64,000 bases of DNA from Halogeometricum sp. S3BR5-2 (GTDB taxonomy: Archaea; Halobacteriota; Halobacteria; Halobacteriales; Haloferacaceae): positions 310,001 to 374,000 of the forward strand of contig NZ_JAMQOQ010000003.1 in the NCBI RefSeq assembly GCF_031624635.1. The letters are read 5' to 3'. A program made the position numbers and the translations under genes. This document shows, one piece after another, positions 8,535 to 17,070 of the stretch. The notes under the pieces are model-generated. The model worked only from the letters and a program-made list of their open reading frames with translations, was not told the DNA's origin and made no database searches. How positions within the stretch are numbered: the stretch's first letter is position 1; the number at the start of each line of letters is the position of its first letter.

Positions 8535-9267
8535 GACCGCGGAACTGCTCGAGTGGTTCGGCCTCTCGAGCTACGAGGCGAGCGTGTTCGTCGCGCTCCA
8601 GCGACTCGGTCGCGGCACCGCGAAGGAGATTGCCAGCCTCTCGGGCGTCCCGCGCTCGCAGATATACGGCGCCGCGGACTCCCTACAGGAGCAGGGGCTG
8701 GTCGAGGTCCAGCAGTCGAACCCGCGGATATACCGTCCCATCGCGGTCGACGAGGCCATCGACCAGTTGAAACAGCGGTACGAGCGCCGGACCGCGGACG
8801 CCGAACAGCAGCTAAAGCAGATCCGAAACGAGCGTCGGAGCCGCGAGCAAGAGCAGAAGGAGGACGTCTGGACCGTCAGCGGCGCAGCGGCGGTCAAATC
8901 GCGCATCGCCAAGATCGTCTCCGACACCGAGGAGCGACTCGTCGTCGGCATCGACGAAAACTCCCCGCTCTTCGAGCAGTTGGTGACGCAACTCGCGGAG
9001 AAGAGCGAGCAGGGCGTCGAAATCGTCGTCGTCACCGAGAGCGAGACAGCGGCCGAGCGGCTCGAACCGTTCGCGAGCGTGGTCAAACACCGCGAGGCGG
9101 CGGGTGCCGACGTTCCGAGACCGCAGCACGTCCTCATCGCGGACGACGAGACGATTCTGCTCGGCGTGCAGGCGAACGAGGAGGAGACCGCCATCTGGAG
9201 TTCGGGTACGAACTTCGCGAAGGTGCTCATCCAACTCGCTCGGAGCGGGATGGACCGAGACTCGTAG
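8518..9267 (+). CDS. TrmB family transcriptional regulator
   Basis: This 249-residue regulator has an N-terminal winged helix (about residues 5-75, with SSYEASVFVALQRLGRGTAK and GVPRSQIYGAADSL). A coiled-coil linker follows (about 85-120), then a C-terminal phospholipase D-like effector domain typical of the TrmB family. An in-frame GTG lies at 8509, but the ATG at 8518 has the Shine-Dalgarno-like GGAGGTGA just before it and is preferred. The start lies inside the end of the RND gene, so expression is coupled. TrmB proteins sense sugars or other ligands; here it probably regulates its own operon through the inverted repeat upstream of the first gene. Confidence 0.88.
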   Translation: MPTQSETAELLEWFGLSSYEASVFVALQRLGRGTAKEIASLSGVPRSQIYGAADSLQEQGLVEVQQSNPRIYRPIAVDEAIDQLKQRYERRTADAEQQLKQIRNERRSREQEQKEDVWTVSGAAAVKSRIAKIVSDTEERLVVGIDENSPLFEQLVTQLAEKSEQGVEIVVVTESETAAERLEPFASVVKHREAAGADVPRPQHVLIADDETILLGVQANEEETAIWSSGTNFAKVLIQLARSGMDRDS

Positions 9268-9670
9268 TCGAACCGAACGCTCATCCGCTGCGACCCGTCC
9301 CCGTTCACCGTCCTGACAGGCGCTTGCTACCGCTCTGCACGATTTCGGCGCCTCTTCTGTGCATAATCTGCGACGTCGCCGACCGGCCTCGTCGGACGAT
9401 ACGAGTCCGGAATCGAGAACCGGTAGATAGACGCCACGATGCGACCGTTATCTCCGCCTGATGGGGATTCACGGCATCTCTTATCATATTTTATCTGAGA
9501 GTAGTGTACGTTTGAATAACATCTCCGGTTAAGACACGGTTATAATTCGATATTCCGTTAAAAACAATGCCGACGGGCGCATTGGTCCCTACTGAGATGT
9601 GGTGCTCGAATTCGTATCGTCCGTCGTGCGCACGCCGGAGATTCGACTCGGTCTCGGTTGGTGCGTACAG
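9268..9670. other. Intergenic region with promoter of the WbpD/E/B-like operon
   Basis: The right half (about 9481-9570) is AT-rich and contains GGTTATAATTCG near 9538-9549, a plausible TATA region for the downstream plus-strand genes with a leader of about 100 nt. A GTG at 9599 could extend the next gene by 24 residues, but that extension is not acidic and does not look conserved. Nothing else is recognisable. Confidence 0.45.
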
Positions 9671-10243
9671 ATGAGCGATACGAACGACGATACAGGTTCG
9701 ATCTCTCCGGACGCCGACGTCGGTCACGGAGAGGGAGCCGACCCCGTGTTGGGAGACGAAGCCGTCGTCCGCGCGGGGACGGTCATCTACCACGACGTCG
9801 TCGTCGGCGACCGGTTCCAGACGGGCCACGACGCGCTCGTCCGCGAGGAGACCGAGATCGGCGACGACGTCCTCGTCGGGACGCACACCGTCATCGACGG
9901 CCGCTCGACCATCGGGTCCGGCGTCAGCCTCCAGACGCGTGTCTACGTCCCCTCCAACACGACCATCGGCGACGACGTGTTCGTCGGTCCGGGCGCGGTG
10001 TTGACGAACGACCCGCACCCGATACGGCGCGACGACGAGTTGGTCGGGCCGACCATCGAAGACCACGCCTCCATCGGCGCGAACGCGACCGTCCTCCCCG
10101 GCGTCACCGTCGGTCGAGGGGCGTTCGTCGCCGCCGGAGCCGTCGTTACCAAGGACGTGCCGCCCGAGACCTTAGCCGTGGGGTGTCCGGCGAGGCACGA
10201 GGAACTCCCGGAGAAACTGCGCGGCGAGAACAAGATCCGGTAA
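9671..10243 (+). CDS. WbpD-like sugar N-acetyltransferase (left-handed beta-helix)
   Basis: This 190-residue acyltransferase is made of hexapeptide repeats that form a left-handed beta-helix, for example IGDDVLVGTHTVIDG, IGDDVFVGPGAVLTN and IGANATVLPGVTVGRGAFVA. It ends with the conserved VTKDVPPETLAVGCPAR segment. Enzymes of this type, such as WbpD, acetylate the 3-amino group of a UDP-2-acetamido-3-amino uronic acid using acetyl-CoA. That assignment rests on the next two genes, a WbpE-like aminotransferase and a WbpB-like dehydrogenase, transcribed in the same direction with almost no gaps. The ATG at 9671 is preferred over an upstream GTG. A different acceptor amine is possible. Confidence 0.82.
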   Translation: MSDTNDDTGSISPDADVGHGEGADPVLGDEAVVRAGTVIYHDVVVGDRFQTGHDALVREETEIGDDVLVGTHTVIDGRSTIGSGVSLQTRVYVPSNTTIGDDVFVGPGAVLTNDPHPIRRDDELVGPTIEDHASIGANATVLPGVTVGRGAFVAAGAVVTKDVPPETLAVGCPARHEELPEKLRGENKIR

Positions 10244-10247
10244 CGCT

Positions 10248-11330
10248 ATGATACACATCGCAAATCCGACGCTCGGAAGGGAAGAGAAAGATCGCGTAAC
10301 GGAAGTCATCGACTCGGGCATGGTCGCGGAAGGCGACGTCGTTCACGAGTTCGAGTCCGATTTCGCGTCGTACTGCGGCGCCGACACCGGCCTCGCGACG
10401 ACGAACGGAACGACGGCACTACACGCGGCGCTCGTCGGCCTCGGAATCGGCGACGGCGACAGGGTGCTCACGACGCCGTTCTCGTTCATCGCGACGGCGA
10501 ACACCCCTCGACTCGCGGGCGCGGACGTCGACTTCGTCGACATCGACCCCGAGACGTACAACATCGACCCCGAGGCCCTCGAATCCCGCCTCCGCGCGGG
10601 AGAGGACGTCGACGCTGTCATCGCCGTCCACCTGTACGGTCTTCCGGCGGACGTCGGTCGTCTCCGCGAACTCGCGGACGAATACGACTTCAAACTCCTC
10701 GAGGACGCCGCGCAGGCGCACGGCGCGAAATACGAGGGGACGCGCGTCGGCACGTTCGGCGACGCGGCGTGCTTCTCGTTCTACCCGACGAAGAACATGA
10801 CGACGGGCGAGGGCGGCATGGTCCTCACCGACGACGAGGAGGTGGCCGAACGCACCCGGCGGTTCGTCGACCACGGGCGTACCGAGGGCTACGAACACGC
10901 CTCGGTCGGCCACAACTTCCGGATGACGAACATCGCGGCGGCCATCGGCCTCGCGCAGATGGAGCGTCTCCCCGGGTTCACCGAGGCCCGCCGGCGGAAC
11001 GCCGCGCGGTTGACCGAGGAACTCACGGACGTCCCCGGCGTGACCCCGCCGGCCGAACCCGAGGGGTACGAGCACGTCTACCACCAGTACACGGTCCGCG
11101 TCGACGACCGCGACGGCCTGCAGGAACACCTCTCCGACGCCGGCGTCGGAACGGGCGTCTACTACCCCGTTCCCATCCACCGGCAACCGGCGTACGACGA
11201 CGTCGGGGGCTCCTACCCCGAGGCCGAAGCGGCCGCCGAGGAGGTGCTGTCGCTGCCGGTGCATCCCGCCCTGGAGGATGACGACATCGACGACATCGTC
11301 GCGGCGATGACGAGGTCGGTGGTCCCATGA
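10248..11330 (+). CDS. DegT/DnrJ/EryC1 sugar aminotransferase (WbpE-like)
   Basis: This 360-residue PLP enzyme should aminate a keto-sugar nucleotide, taking the amino group from glutamate. TTNGTTALHAAL (about 51-62) is the phosphate-binding segment, EDAAQAHGA (152-160) holds the PLP-contacting aspartate, and SFYPTKNMTTGEGG places the Schiff-base lysine at K182. The length is normal. It starts four bases after the acetyltransferase and overlaps the next gene by four bases (ATGA), so the three are one operon. With a WbpB-type partner it would make the 3-amino sugar of a diacetamido uronic acid. WbpE is the closest well-known model. Confidence 0.9.
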   Translation: MIHIANPTLGREEKDRVTEVIDSGMVAEGDVVHEFESDFASYCGADTGLATTNGTTALHAALVGLGIGDGDRVLTTPFSFIATANTPRLAGADVDFVDIDPETYNIDPEALESRLRAGEDVDAVIAVHLYGLPADVGRLRELADEYDFKLLEDAAQAHGAKYEGTRVGTFGDAACFSFYPTKNMTTGEGGMVLTDDEEVAERTRRFVDHGRTEGYEHASVGHNFRMTNIAAAIGLAQMERLPGFTEARRRNAARLTEELTDVPGVTPPAEPEGYEHVYHQYTVRVDDRDGLQEHLSDAGVGTGVYYPVPIHRQPAYDDVGGSYPEAEAAAEEVLSLPVHPALEDDDIDDIVAAMTRSVVP

Positions 11331-12325
11331 CCGGCATCGACGTCGGCGTCATCGGCGTCGGATCGATGGGGCAGAACCACGCGCGCATCTACTCGCAGAT
11401 GTGGGAGGCGAACCTCGTCGGCGTCGCCGACGCGGACGTCGAACGCGCCGGCGAGATAGCGAACGACCTCGGGACGGAGGCGTTCACGACCGAGGAACTG
11501 CTCGCGCGCGTCGACGCCGTCTCCATCGTCGTCCCCACGCAGTTCCACGCATCCGTCGCCGAGCAGTGCATCGACGCCGGCGTCAGCGTCCTCGTCGAGA
11601 AACCGTTCGTCACCACCCGCGAGGAGGGACGTTCGATCATCGAACGGGCGAACGAGGCCGGCGTGAAGGTGCAGGTCGGACACGTCGAGCAGTTCAACCC
11701 CGCCGTGACCGAGTTGGCCCGCATCACGGAGGACTTCGACCCCATCGCCATCCACGCGCGCCGCCTCGGCCCGCCGAGCGACGACGACCGCTCGCTGGAC
11801 GGCGTGGTCCACGACCTGATGATACACGACATCGACGTGGTCCGGTCGCTCGTCCCCGGGCGGGCGGTGCGCGTCAACGCGATGGGCACCCCCGACCGCC
11901 AGTACACCAACGCCCAGATGTCCTTCGACAACGGCACCATCGTGAACCTCACCGCCAGTCGCGTCACCCAGCAGAAGACGCGCGACCTGACCATCACGGC
12001 CGAGGACTGCTACATCACGCTGGACTACATCGACCAGTCGGTCGAGATTCACCGGCAGTCCCGCCCGGAGTACATGAACGACGACGGGAACCTCCGCTAC
12101 CGCCACGAAGGCATCATCGAGAAACCGTTCGTCAACACGGGCGAACCGCTGCGACTCGAACTGGAGTCGTTCGTCGACAGCATCATCGAGGACGAGACGC
12201 CGCGCGTCACGGCCGAGGACGGCCTCCGAGCGGTCGAACTCGCCGACCAAATCAGAGAGTGCGCCGGCGACCCCGAACACGGCGTCGACGTCGGCGACCG
12301 ACCGCTGCCGCACGGGATGAACTGA
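11327..12325 (+). CDS. Gfo/Idh/MocA family sugar-nucleotide dehydrogenase (WbpB-like)
   Basis: This 332-residue NAD-dependent oxidoreductase has the N-terminal Rossmann motif GVIGVGSMGQNHAR (about 7-20), the family signature EKPF at 91-94 and GHVEQFNP (about 118-125). It also has HDLMIHDIDV in the catalytic domain. In the Pseudomonas pathway the WbpB family member oxidises C3 of a UDP-HexNAc uronic acid to a ketone, which the WbpE aminotransferase then aminates. The gene order here (acetyltransferase, aminotransferase, dehydrogenase) supports that role. The required first step, oxidation at C6, could come from the dehydrogenase at 26997-28358. Confidence 0.87.
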   Translation: MTGIDVGVIGVGSMGQNHARIYSQMWEANLVGVADADVERAGEIANDLGTEAFTTEELLARVDAVSIVVPTQFHASVAEQCIDAGVSVLVEKPFVTTREEGRSIIERANEAGVKVQVGHVEQFNPAVTELARITEDFDPIAIHARRLGPPSDDDRSLDGVVHDLMIHDIDVVRSLVPGRAVRVNAMGTPDRQYTNAQMSFDNGTIVNLTASRVTQQKTRDLTITAEDCYITLDYIDQSVEIHRQSRPEYMNDDGNLRYRHEGIIEKPFVNTGEPLRLELESFVDSIIEDETPRVTAEDGLRAVELADQIRECAGDPEHGVDVGDRPLPHGMN

Positions 12326-12378
12326 CCTCGCGGGCGAGCGACGGTACGAACGGCTTTTCTCTCGGGTCTCCGGTTCCG

Positions 12379-12401
12379 ATTCGAACTCGAACTCGAACTC
12401 G
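12379..12401. repeat. Short tandem hexamer repeat between convergent genes
   Basis: About three and a half copies of TCGAAC follow one another in the short gap between the plus-strand dehydrogenase and the minus-strand glycosyltransferase. It is probably a slippage product and has no obvious role. Confidence 0.5.
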
Positions 12402-12404
12402 AAT

Positions 12405-13379
12405 TCAGACCCCGACTCGCCGCCGGACGCGCCTGACGCGTTCGAGCGTCGACGGACCGGCCAGCGCCAGCGCGAGAAACGCGTACGTCTTCCAGTCCAG
12501 CGGGTAGTAGAACAGCGACCGCAGGAGGAACGGGAGCGCCGACCGAAAGTTACCCGTTCGAATCGCCGCCGCGGCCACCGCGCGCGACCGCTCGGCCACG
12601 AAGCGGCGTTCCATCCCGTACTCCGCGGCCGTCGAGCGATGCTTGTGGACGAACAGCGGGAACGACACGTCGCGCTTGCGTTCGAAATCGTCGCTTATCT
12701 GCCCGTGAGAGGCCATCCGTCGGACCGTCAACTGTTCGTCGACGTACTCGAACTCGCAGTGCGTCGACAGGCGGAGGTACCACTCGCGGTCCTGCCAACT
12801 CGGAAAACGGGTGTCCGTGGGGCCCGCCGCCTCGACGACCGACCGGCGGACGACGGGGTTCGAGAACCCGCCGACGACGTTCTCCCCGCGAAGTAACGCC
12901 TTCGTTACGTCGTCTCGGCGCGAGGAGCGGACCGACCGGACCGTCTCGCCGTCGCCGTCCACCACGTCGACGCCGCCGTAGACGACGCCCACGCCCGGCC
13001 CGGCGCGTTCGAAGGCGTCGACGAACCGCTCGAGTTTCTCGGGACGCCAGTAGTCGTCGTCGTCGAGGAAGGCGACGAACTCGCCGCTCGACTCCTCGAT
13101 GCCCGTGTTGCGCGCGGCGTTAGCCCCCCGGTTCACGGGGTGGCGGACGACGGTGAGGTCCACCGCGGGGTCCTCGACGAACGCCGTCAGCGCCGGTTCG
13201 ACGGGGTCGGGCGAGCAGTCGTCGACGACCAGAATCTCGACGGCGTCGTACGTCTGTTCGACGACGCTCCGGACGGCCTCGGGGAGGTACTCCGGGCGGC
13301 CGTACGCCGGAATCACGACGCTGACGAGGGGGGCGGAAGCCGGGTCGGACCCGGTGTCGGAATCGAGGTCCTCTCTCAT
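12405..13379 (-). CDS. Family 2 glycosyltransferase
   Basis: This 324-residue enzyme has a GT-A domain at the N-terminus: VSVVIPAYGRPEYLPEAVRS, then VVDDCSPDP, and the metal-binding acidic cluster FLDDDDYW. NRGANAARNTGI is the usual nucleotide-sugar contact segment. The ATG at 13379 is preferred; upstream in-frame codons give an Arg/Asp-rich extension without family similarity. The C-terminal 80 residues are rich in Arg and hydrophobic residues and may sit on the membrane surface. It follows another GT2 gene on the same strand, with a gap of 189 bases. Donor and acceptor are unknown; it probably adds one sugar to the glycan made by this locus. Confidence 0.88.
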   Translation of the reverse strand: MREDLDSDTGSDPASAPLVSVVIPAYGRPEYLPEAVRSVVEQTYDAVEILVVDDCSPDPVEPALTAFVEDPAVDLTVVRHPVNRGANAARNTGIEESSGEFVAFLDDDDYWRPEKLERFVDAFERAGPGVGVVYGGVDVVDGDGETVRSVRSSRRDDVTKALLRGENVVGGFSNPVVRRSVVEAAGPTDTRFPSWQDREWYLRLSTHCEFEYVDEQLTVRRMASHGQISDDFERKRDVSFPLFVHKHRSTAAEYGMERRFVAERSRAVAAAAIRTGNFRSALPFLLRSLFYYPLDWKTYAFLALALAGPSTLERVRRVRRRVGV

Positions 13380-13568
13380 CGGTGACACACCGCCGCGGAG
13401 CCGTCGGCGTCGCCCACCGTCTCGTGCGGACGTCGACGCGTCGCTCCGTCTGCCGTCGTCTGACTCATCGTCGCGGTGAACGCGTCCCACTCTCTTTGTT
13501 ACCGAACCGCTACGCGCCGGTAGCCGCCGCCAAACCGTCGGTTCGCGGTCACGTCGCGGGTCGAGGGG

Positions 13569-14453
13569 TCACATCACGAAGTCGACGACGCGGCGGACGC
13601 CGCTCAGCGCGAGGAACTTCACCTTGTCGCGCGTGCGGAGTTCGGGGGAGGTGACCGGCGGGTCGTAGGAGGCGGCGAACTCGAATATCTCCGGGCGGTG
13701 CTCGAAGAGGTACTCCAAGTTCGGGTTTCGGCCCGTCCGCTTGCGGATGTACTCGACGAACGAGTTCGCGTAGTCGTGGTAGATGACGGCGTCCGGATAG
13801 TAGATGATCTGGTCGCGTCGAATCCCGTCCTGCATCAGCCGGTGGGTCAGTTCGATACCCTCGTGCCCCGCCCGGTCGGCGAGGTTCTCGTCGTAACCGC
13901 CGGCGTCGAGGTACGTCTTCCGGTCGAACGAGGTGTTTCCCTCGACGTTGATGAAGTAGGGAAACGGCTCGTCTCCGAGGTCGTAGTGGCTCTGAATCCG
14001 CGTATACACGGTGTCGTGCTTCGGGAGGACGCGGCCGCGCGCCGCGACGATATCGTGTTCCGCGTGCGCGCGCCGGTGGGCCGCCACGAAGTCCCGTTCC
14101 GGGACGCCGTCGTCGTCGAGGAACAGGAGGAGTTCCCCGCGAGCGAGTTTCGCGCCGAGGTTTCGACCGACCGTCACGCCGTAGTTGCGGTCGAGTTCGA
14201 CGAACAGGCGGACGTGTTCGGACTCCGCGACGGTCGATTCGACGTCCGCGTCGGTGCCGTTGGCGACGACGACTATCTCGTAGTTCGAGGCCGTCTGGTC
14301 GTCGAGCGCCTCCAACACCGGCTCGAACACCTCGGCGGGCGTCCGATAGGTGACGACGACGACGGAGGCGTCGGCGGCGACGTCCTCGTTGACGACCACG
14401 CATCGGGAGACGCACTCGCGCATCTCGGGTCCGAGCCGCGCTGGCACGTCCAT
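13569..14453 (-). CDS. Family 2 glycosyltransferase
   Basis: This 294-residue GT-A enzyme begins its fold with SVVVVTYRTPAEVFEPVLEA and carries NYGVTVGRNLGAK and the metal-binding motif LFLDDDGVPE. A later GYDENLADRAGHEGIELTHR segment matches the ED/HE-containing acceptor loop seen in rhamnosyl- and galactosyltransferase-like GT2 enzymes. The ATG at 14453 is preferred because the longer frame adds only a basic tail; a start at the later ATG of MRECVS is also possible. It lies upstream of the other GT2 gene on the minus strand and probably adds another sugar of the same glycan. Confidence 0.87.
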   Translation of the reverse strand: MDVPARLGPEMRECVSRCVVVNEDVAADASVVVVTYRTPAEVFEPVLEALDDQTASNYEIVVVANGTDADVESTVAESEHVRLFVELDRNYGVTVGRNLGAKLARGELLLFLDDDGVPERDFVAAHRRAHAEHDIVAARGRVLPKHDTVYTRIQSHYDLGDEPFPYFINVEGNTSFDRKTYLDAGGYDENLADRAGHEGIELTHRLMQDGIRRDQIIYYPDAVIYHDYANSFVEYIRKRTGRNPNLEYLFEHRPEIFEFAASYDPPVTSPELRTRDKVKFLALSGVRRVVDFVM

Positions 14454-14957
14454 CGTACTACGCGTCACCCGCCTCGGAGGGGGCGCGCCGGTCGGGGGGC
14501 GCACGCCCGGAGTTCGTGCGGGCCTCTCGGTGTCGCGCGTGCGCGCGAAGGAAGTACTCTGCGCCGTCTCTCACGGCGGCGTTCGGGAGGGAGAACATCT
14601 GCTTCACCGGGCTATTCGTCGGTGCGTTCGACCGTTCTGTGCTGCGGTCTCGTCGGGAGCGGGTCGTCGCCGAGATGGGAGGGAGACGGCGCAGACGCGC
14701 CTGAGACGGATGTCGCACTGCCTTCGTCGCTCGCAGGTCGGCCCTCGGCGGTCGGTCGCCTCGGCCCGATCCGATGTGTCGCAGGCATGCTATCGTGTAC
14801 GTACCGACTCTTCCCTCATTAGTAAGTTGTACCTATCTCGGCCGACCGGGGGATACGTTTTTGCGTCCGGGTCGGATTGGTACTTACTCGGCGAGTAGTG
14901 CGTTCCCGCGGCTCGACGCCGCGTCGCACGACTCGACAGAGACTCTATCATCAGACG
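14454..14957. other. Intergenic region between divergent GT2 and epimerase genes
   Basis: This 504-base region lies between divergent genes and must hold both promoters. On the minus strand a 46-codon open frame (14458-14598, beginning MFSLPNAAVRDGAEYFLR) ends just before the GT2 start. It could be a leader peptide or a gene remnant, but it is too short to call. The right part holds a long imperfect stem-loop, listed separately. Confidence 0.45.
14821..14888. repeat. Nested imperfect inverted repeat (about 68 bp)
   Basis: The outer arms are AGTAAG-TTG-TACC and GGTACTTACT, ten pairs with a three-base bulge. The inner arms are CCGACCGG and CCGGGTCGG. The loop contains ACGTTTTTGCGT. It lies 70 bases upstream of the epimerase start. 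It may be a regulatory site pair, a terminator-like hairpin or the relic of a small mobile element; no flanking duplication is obvious. Confidence 0.5.
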
Positions 14958-15881
14958 ATGAACACAGTAGATATCGAAGATCAGACGGTCGTCATCACCG
15001 GCGGCGCGGGATTCATCGGCAGTCACATCGCCGACGCCCTCGTCCCGGAGAACGACGTCCGCGTGTTGGACGACTGTTCGACCGGGTACCGAGAAAACGT
15101 CCCCGAGGGCGCGGAACTCGTCTCCGGGGACGTCCGCGACGAAGACGTCGTCTCGGCCGCCGTCGAGGGCGCAGACCTGGTGTTCCACGAGGCCGCGGAG
15201 GTCAGCGTCCAACGGAGCGTCGAACAGCCCAAACGGAGCAACGAGGTCAACGTCGGCGGAACGCTGAACGTCCTCGAAGCCGCCAGAGACGCCGACGCGC
15301 GGGTCGTCATGGCCTCGAGTTGCGCCATCTACGGCGTCCCGGACTCGGTGCCGCTCTCGGAGACCGACCGACTCGGTCCGCGGTCGCCGTACGGCGTCGA
15401 CAAAGCCGCTATCGACTCCTACGCCGAGGTCTACCACGAACAGTACGGACTCGAGACGGTCGCGCTCCGCTACTTCAACGCCTACGGGCCGCGGCAGACG
15501 GCCGGCGAGTACAGCGGCGTCATCAGCATCTTCCTCGACCAGGCGCGCCGCGGCGAACCCATCACCGTCGAGGGCGAGGGCGACCAGACGCGCGATTTCG
15601 TCCACGTCAGCGACGTGGTGCGCGCGAACCTCGCGGCGGCCACCACCGACGCCGTCGGCGAGGCGTACAACGTCGGTACCGGCGAGGAGACGAGCATCGA
15701 GACGCTCGCGGAGACGGTCAAGCGCGCGGCCGGCAGCGACAGCGACATCGTCCACGTCGAGGGCCGCGAGGGCGACATCCCGCGGAGCGTCGCCGACCTC
15801 TCGAAGTCCCGCGAGTCGCTGGGGTACGAACCCACCGTCTCGCTCGAAGAGGGACTCCGGACGCTCGTCGACGACGAGTAG
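14958..15881 (+). CDS. NAD-dependent nucleotide-sugar epimerase (GalE-like SDR)
   Basis: This 307-residue extended SDR has the NAD-binding motif TGGAGFIGSH (about 15-23), a SSCAIYG segment and the catalytic pair Y145/K149 in SPYGVDK. RYFNAYGPRQ and the C-terminal region typical of UDP-glucose or UDP-N-acetylglucosamine 4-epimerases follow. The ATG at 14958 is chosen because upstream in-frame codons encode only a basic tail. It supplies an activated sugar (probably a Gal- or GalNAc-type epimer) for the glycan locus. A dehydratase role is less likely, since the Ser/Thr-Asp-Glu triad of 4,6-dehydratases is not seen. Confidence 0.88.
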   Translation: MNTVDIEDQTVVITGGAGFIGSHIADALVPENDVRVLDDCSTGYRENVPEGAELVSGDVRDEDVVSAAVEGADLVFHEAAEVSVQRSVEQPKRSNEVNVGGTLNVLEAARDADARVVMASSCAIYGVPDSVPLSETDRLGPRSPYGVDKAAIDSYAEVYHEQYGLETVALRYFNAYGPRQTAGEYSGVISIFLDQARRGEPITVEGEGDQTRDFVHVSDVVRANLAAATTDAVGEAYNVGTGEETSIETLAETVKRAAGSDSDIVHVEGREGDIPRSVADLSKSRESLGYEPTVSLEEGLRTLVDDE

Positions 15882-16062
15882 GTCCGTTCGCCTCGGTGGA
15901 CCGGCTCTCGTACTCGGGTCGCTACTCGGTATCGTGTCGCGTACCCGCCGTCGCGCCGCAGAGCCTCTCGTCTCCGCGTTGTCAGGTGCTCGCCGGTTCG
16001 CGGGTCGCTCGCGGGTATACGAGGGCTATAACAATACCGCGCTTGTCCGAACGCGTGCACAC

Positions 16063-16986
16063 ATGCGGGTTCTCAATCTCGTAGTCGAAGAGTCGGCGCC
16101 CTTCTTTCAACAGCAGGAGAAAATCCTCGAACGGCGAGGTATCGAGTGCGAGACGATAGAGGTGCCGGGGAGTCACGACACCGAGCACACCCGCACCGCC
16201 GCCGACTACCTCCGATTTCACGCTCCGGTGCTGAAGAAGTCCCGGCAGTTCGACATCGTCCACGCGAACTACGGACTCACCGCCCCCGCGGCGCTGTTAC
16301 AGCCCACGCGGCCCGTCGTGCTGTCGCTGTGGGGGAGCGACCTCTTGGGCTGGACGGGTCCGGTGAGCAAAGCCTGCGCCCGTCTCTCGGACGCCGTCAT
16401 CGTGATGAGCGACGAGATGGCCGAGGCGTACGGCGGCGACTGCGAGGTCATCCCCCACGGTATCGACATGCGACTGTTCGAGCCCCGGTCGACGCGCGAG
16501 GCGCGGGAGGAGGTGGGCTGGAGCCACGACGCCCGACACGTGCTGTTCCCGTACTCGCCCGGCCGGGAACTGAAAGACCACCCCCGAGCGGAGCGAGTGG
16601 TCGAACGCGTCGACGAGGAGTTCGACGAGGCGGTCGAACTCCACGCGGTCCACGGCGTCCCGCACGATACGATACCGACGTACATGAACGCCGCCGACGC
16701 GCTCTTGATGACCTCGAAGCGCGAGGGGTCGCCGAACACGGTCAAAGAGGCGCTCGCGTGCAACCTCCCCGTCGTCTCCACCGACGTCGGCGACGTGCGT
16801 AACCTCCTCTCCGGCGTCGACCCGTCGTTCGCATGCGAGACGGACGCGGAACTCGTCGACGCCCTCGTCGAGACGCTCCGACGCGGCGAGCGCTCCAACG
16901 GGCGCGAGACGGTCGAGCACCTGCGCCTGGAGACGATGGGCGAGCGCATCGAAAACGTCTACCGGCGCGCGCTGGAGTCAAGATAG
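16063..16986 (+). CDS. Family 4 glycosyltransferase
   Basis: This 307-residue GT-B enzyme has an N-terminal domain with LNLVVEESAPFFQQQEKIL and the donor-side segments SLWGSDLLGW and VIPHGIDMRLFEP. The retaining-GT signature is present as SKREGSPNTVKEALACNLPVV. At 307 residues it is shorter than the usual 350-400 because the N-terminal domain is compact, as in some archaeal members. The ATG at 16063 is preferred; upstream codons give an Arg-rich stretch. It lies 181 bases after the epimerase on the same strand, so co-transcription is possible. Its sugar specificity is not known. Confidence 0.87.
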   Translation: MRVLNLVVEESAPFFQQQEKILERRGIECETIEVPGSHDTEHTRTAADYLRFHAPVLKKSRQFDIVHANYGLTAPAALLQPTRPVVLSLWGSDLLGWTGPVSKACARLSDAVIVMSDEMAEAYGGDCEVIPHGIDMRLFEPRSTREAREEVGWSHDARHVLFPYSPGRELKDHPRAERVVERVDEEFDEAVELHAVHGVPHDTIPTYMNAADALLMTSKREGSPNTVKEALACNLPVVSTDVGDVRNLLSGVDPSFACETDAELVDALVETLRRGERSNGRETVEHLRLETMGERIENVYRRALESR

Positions 16987-17070
16987 CGCGCGGCGCGGCG
17001 CCGAGAGTCGAGGAGTCGAGCGGACCGCGAGGAACGAGAGAAACGAGAAACGGGGAAACGACTTCGTCGC

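Noticed and set aside
12379-12401. TCGAAC tandem repeat considered as a CRISPR or integration site
   Set aside because: Only about three and a half 6-base units with no spacers or flanking repeats; probably polymerase slippage.
14458-14598. Possible 46-codon minus-strand gene ending next to the GT2 start
   Set aside because: Too short and with no recognisable domain; its position could make it a leader peptide, but nothing in the sequence proves translation.
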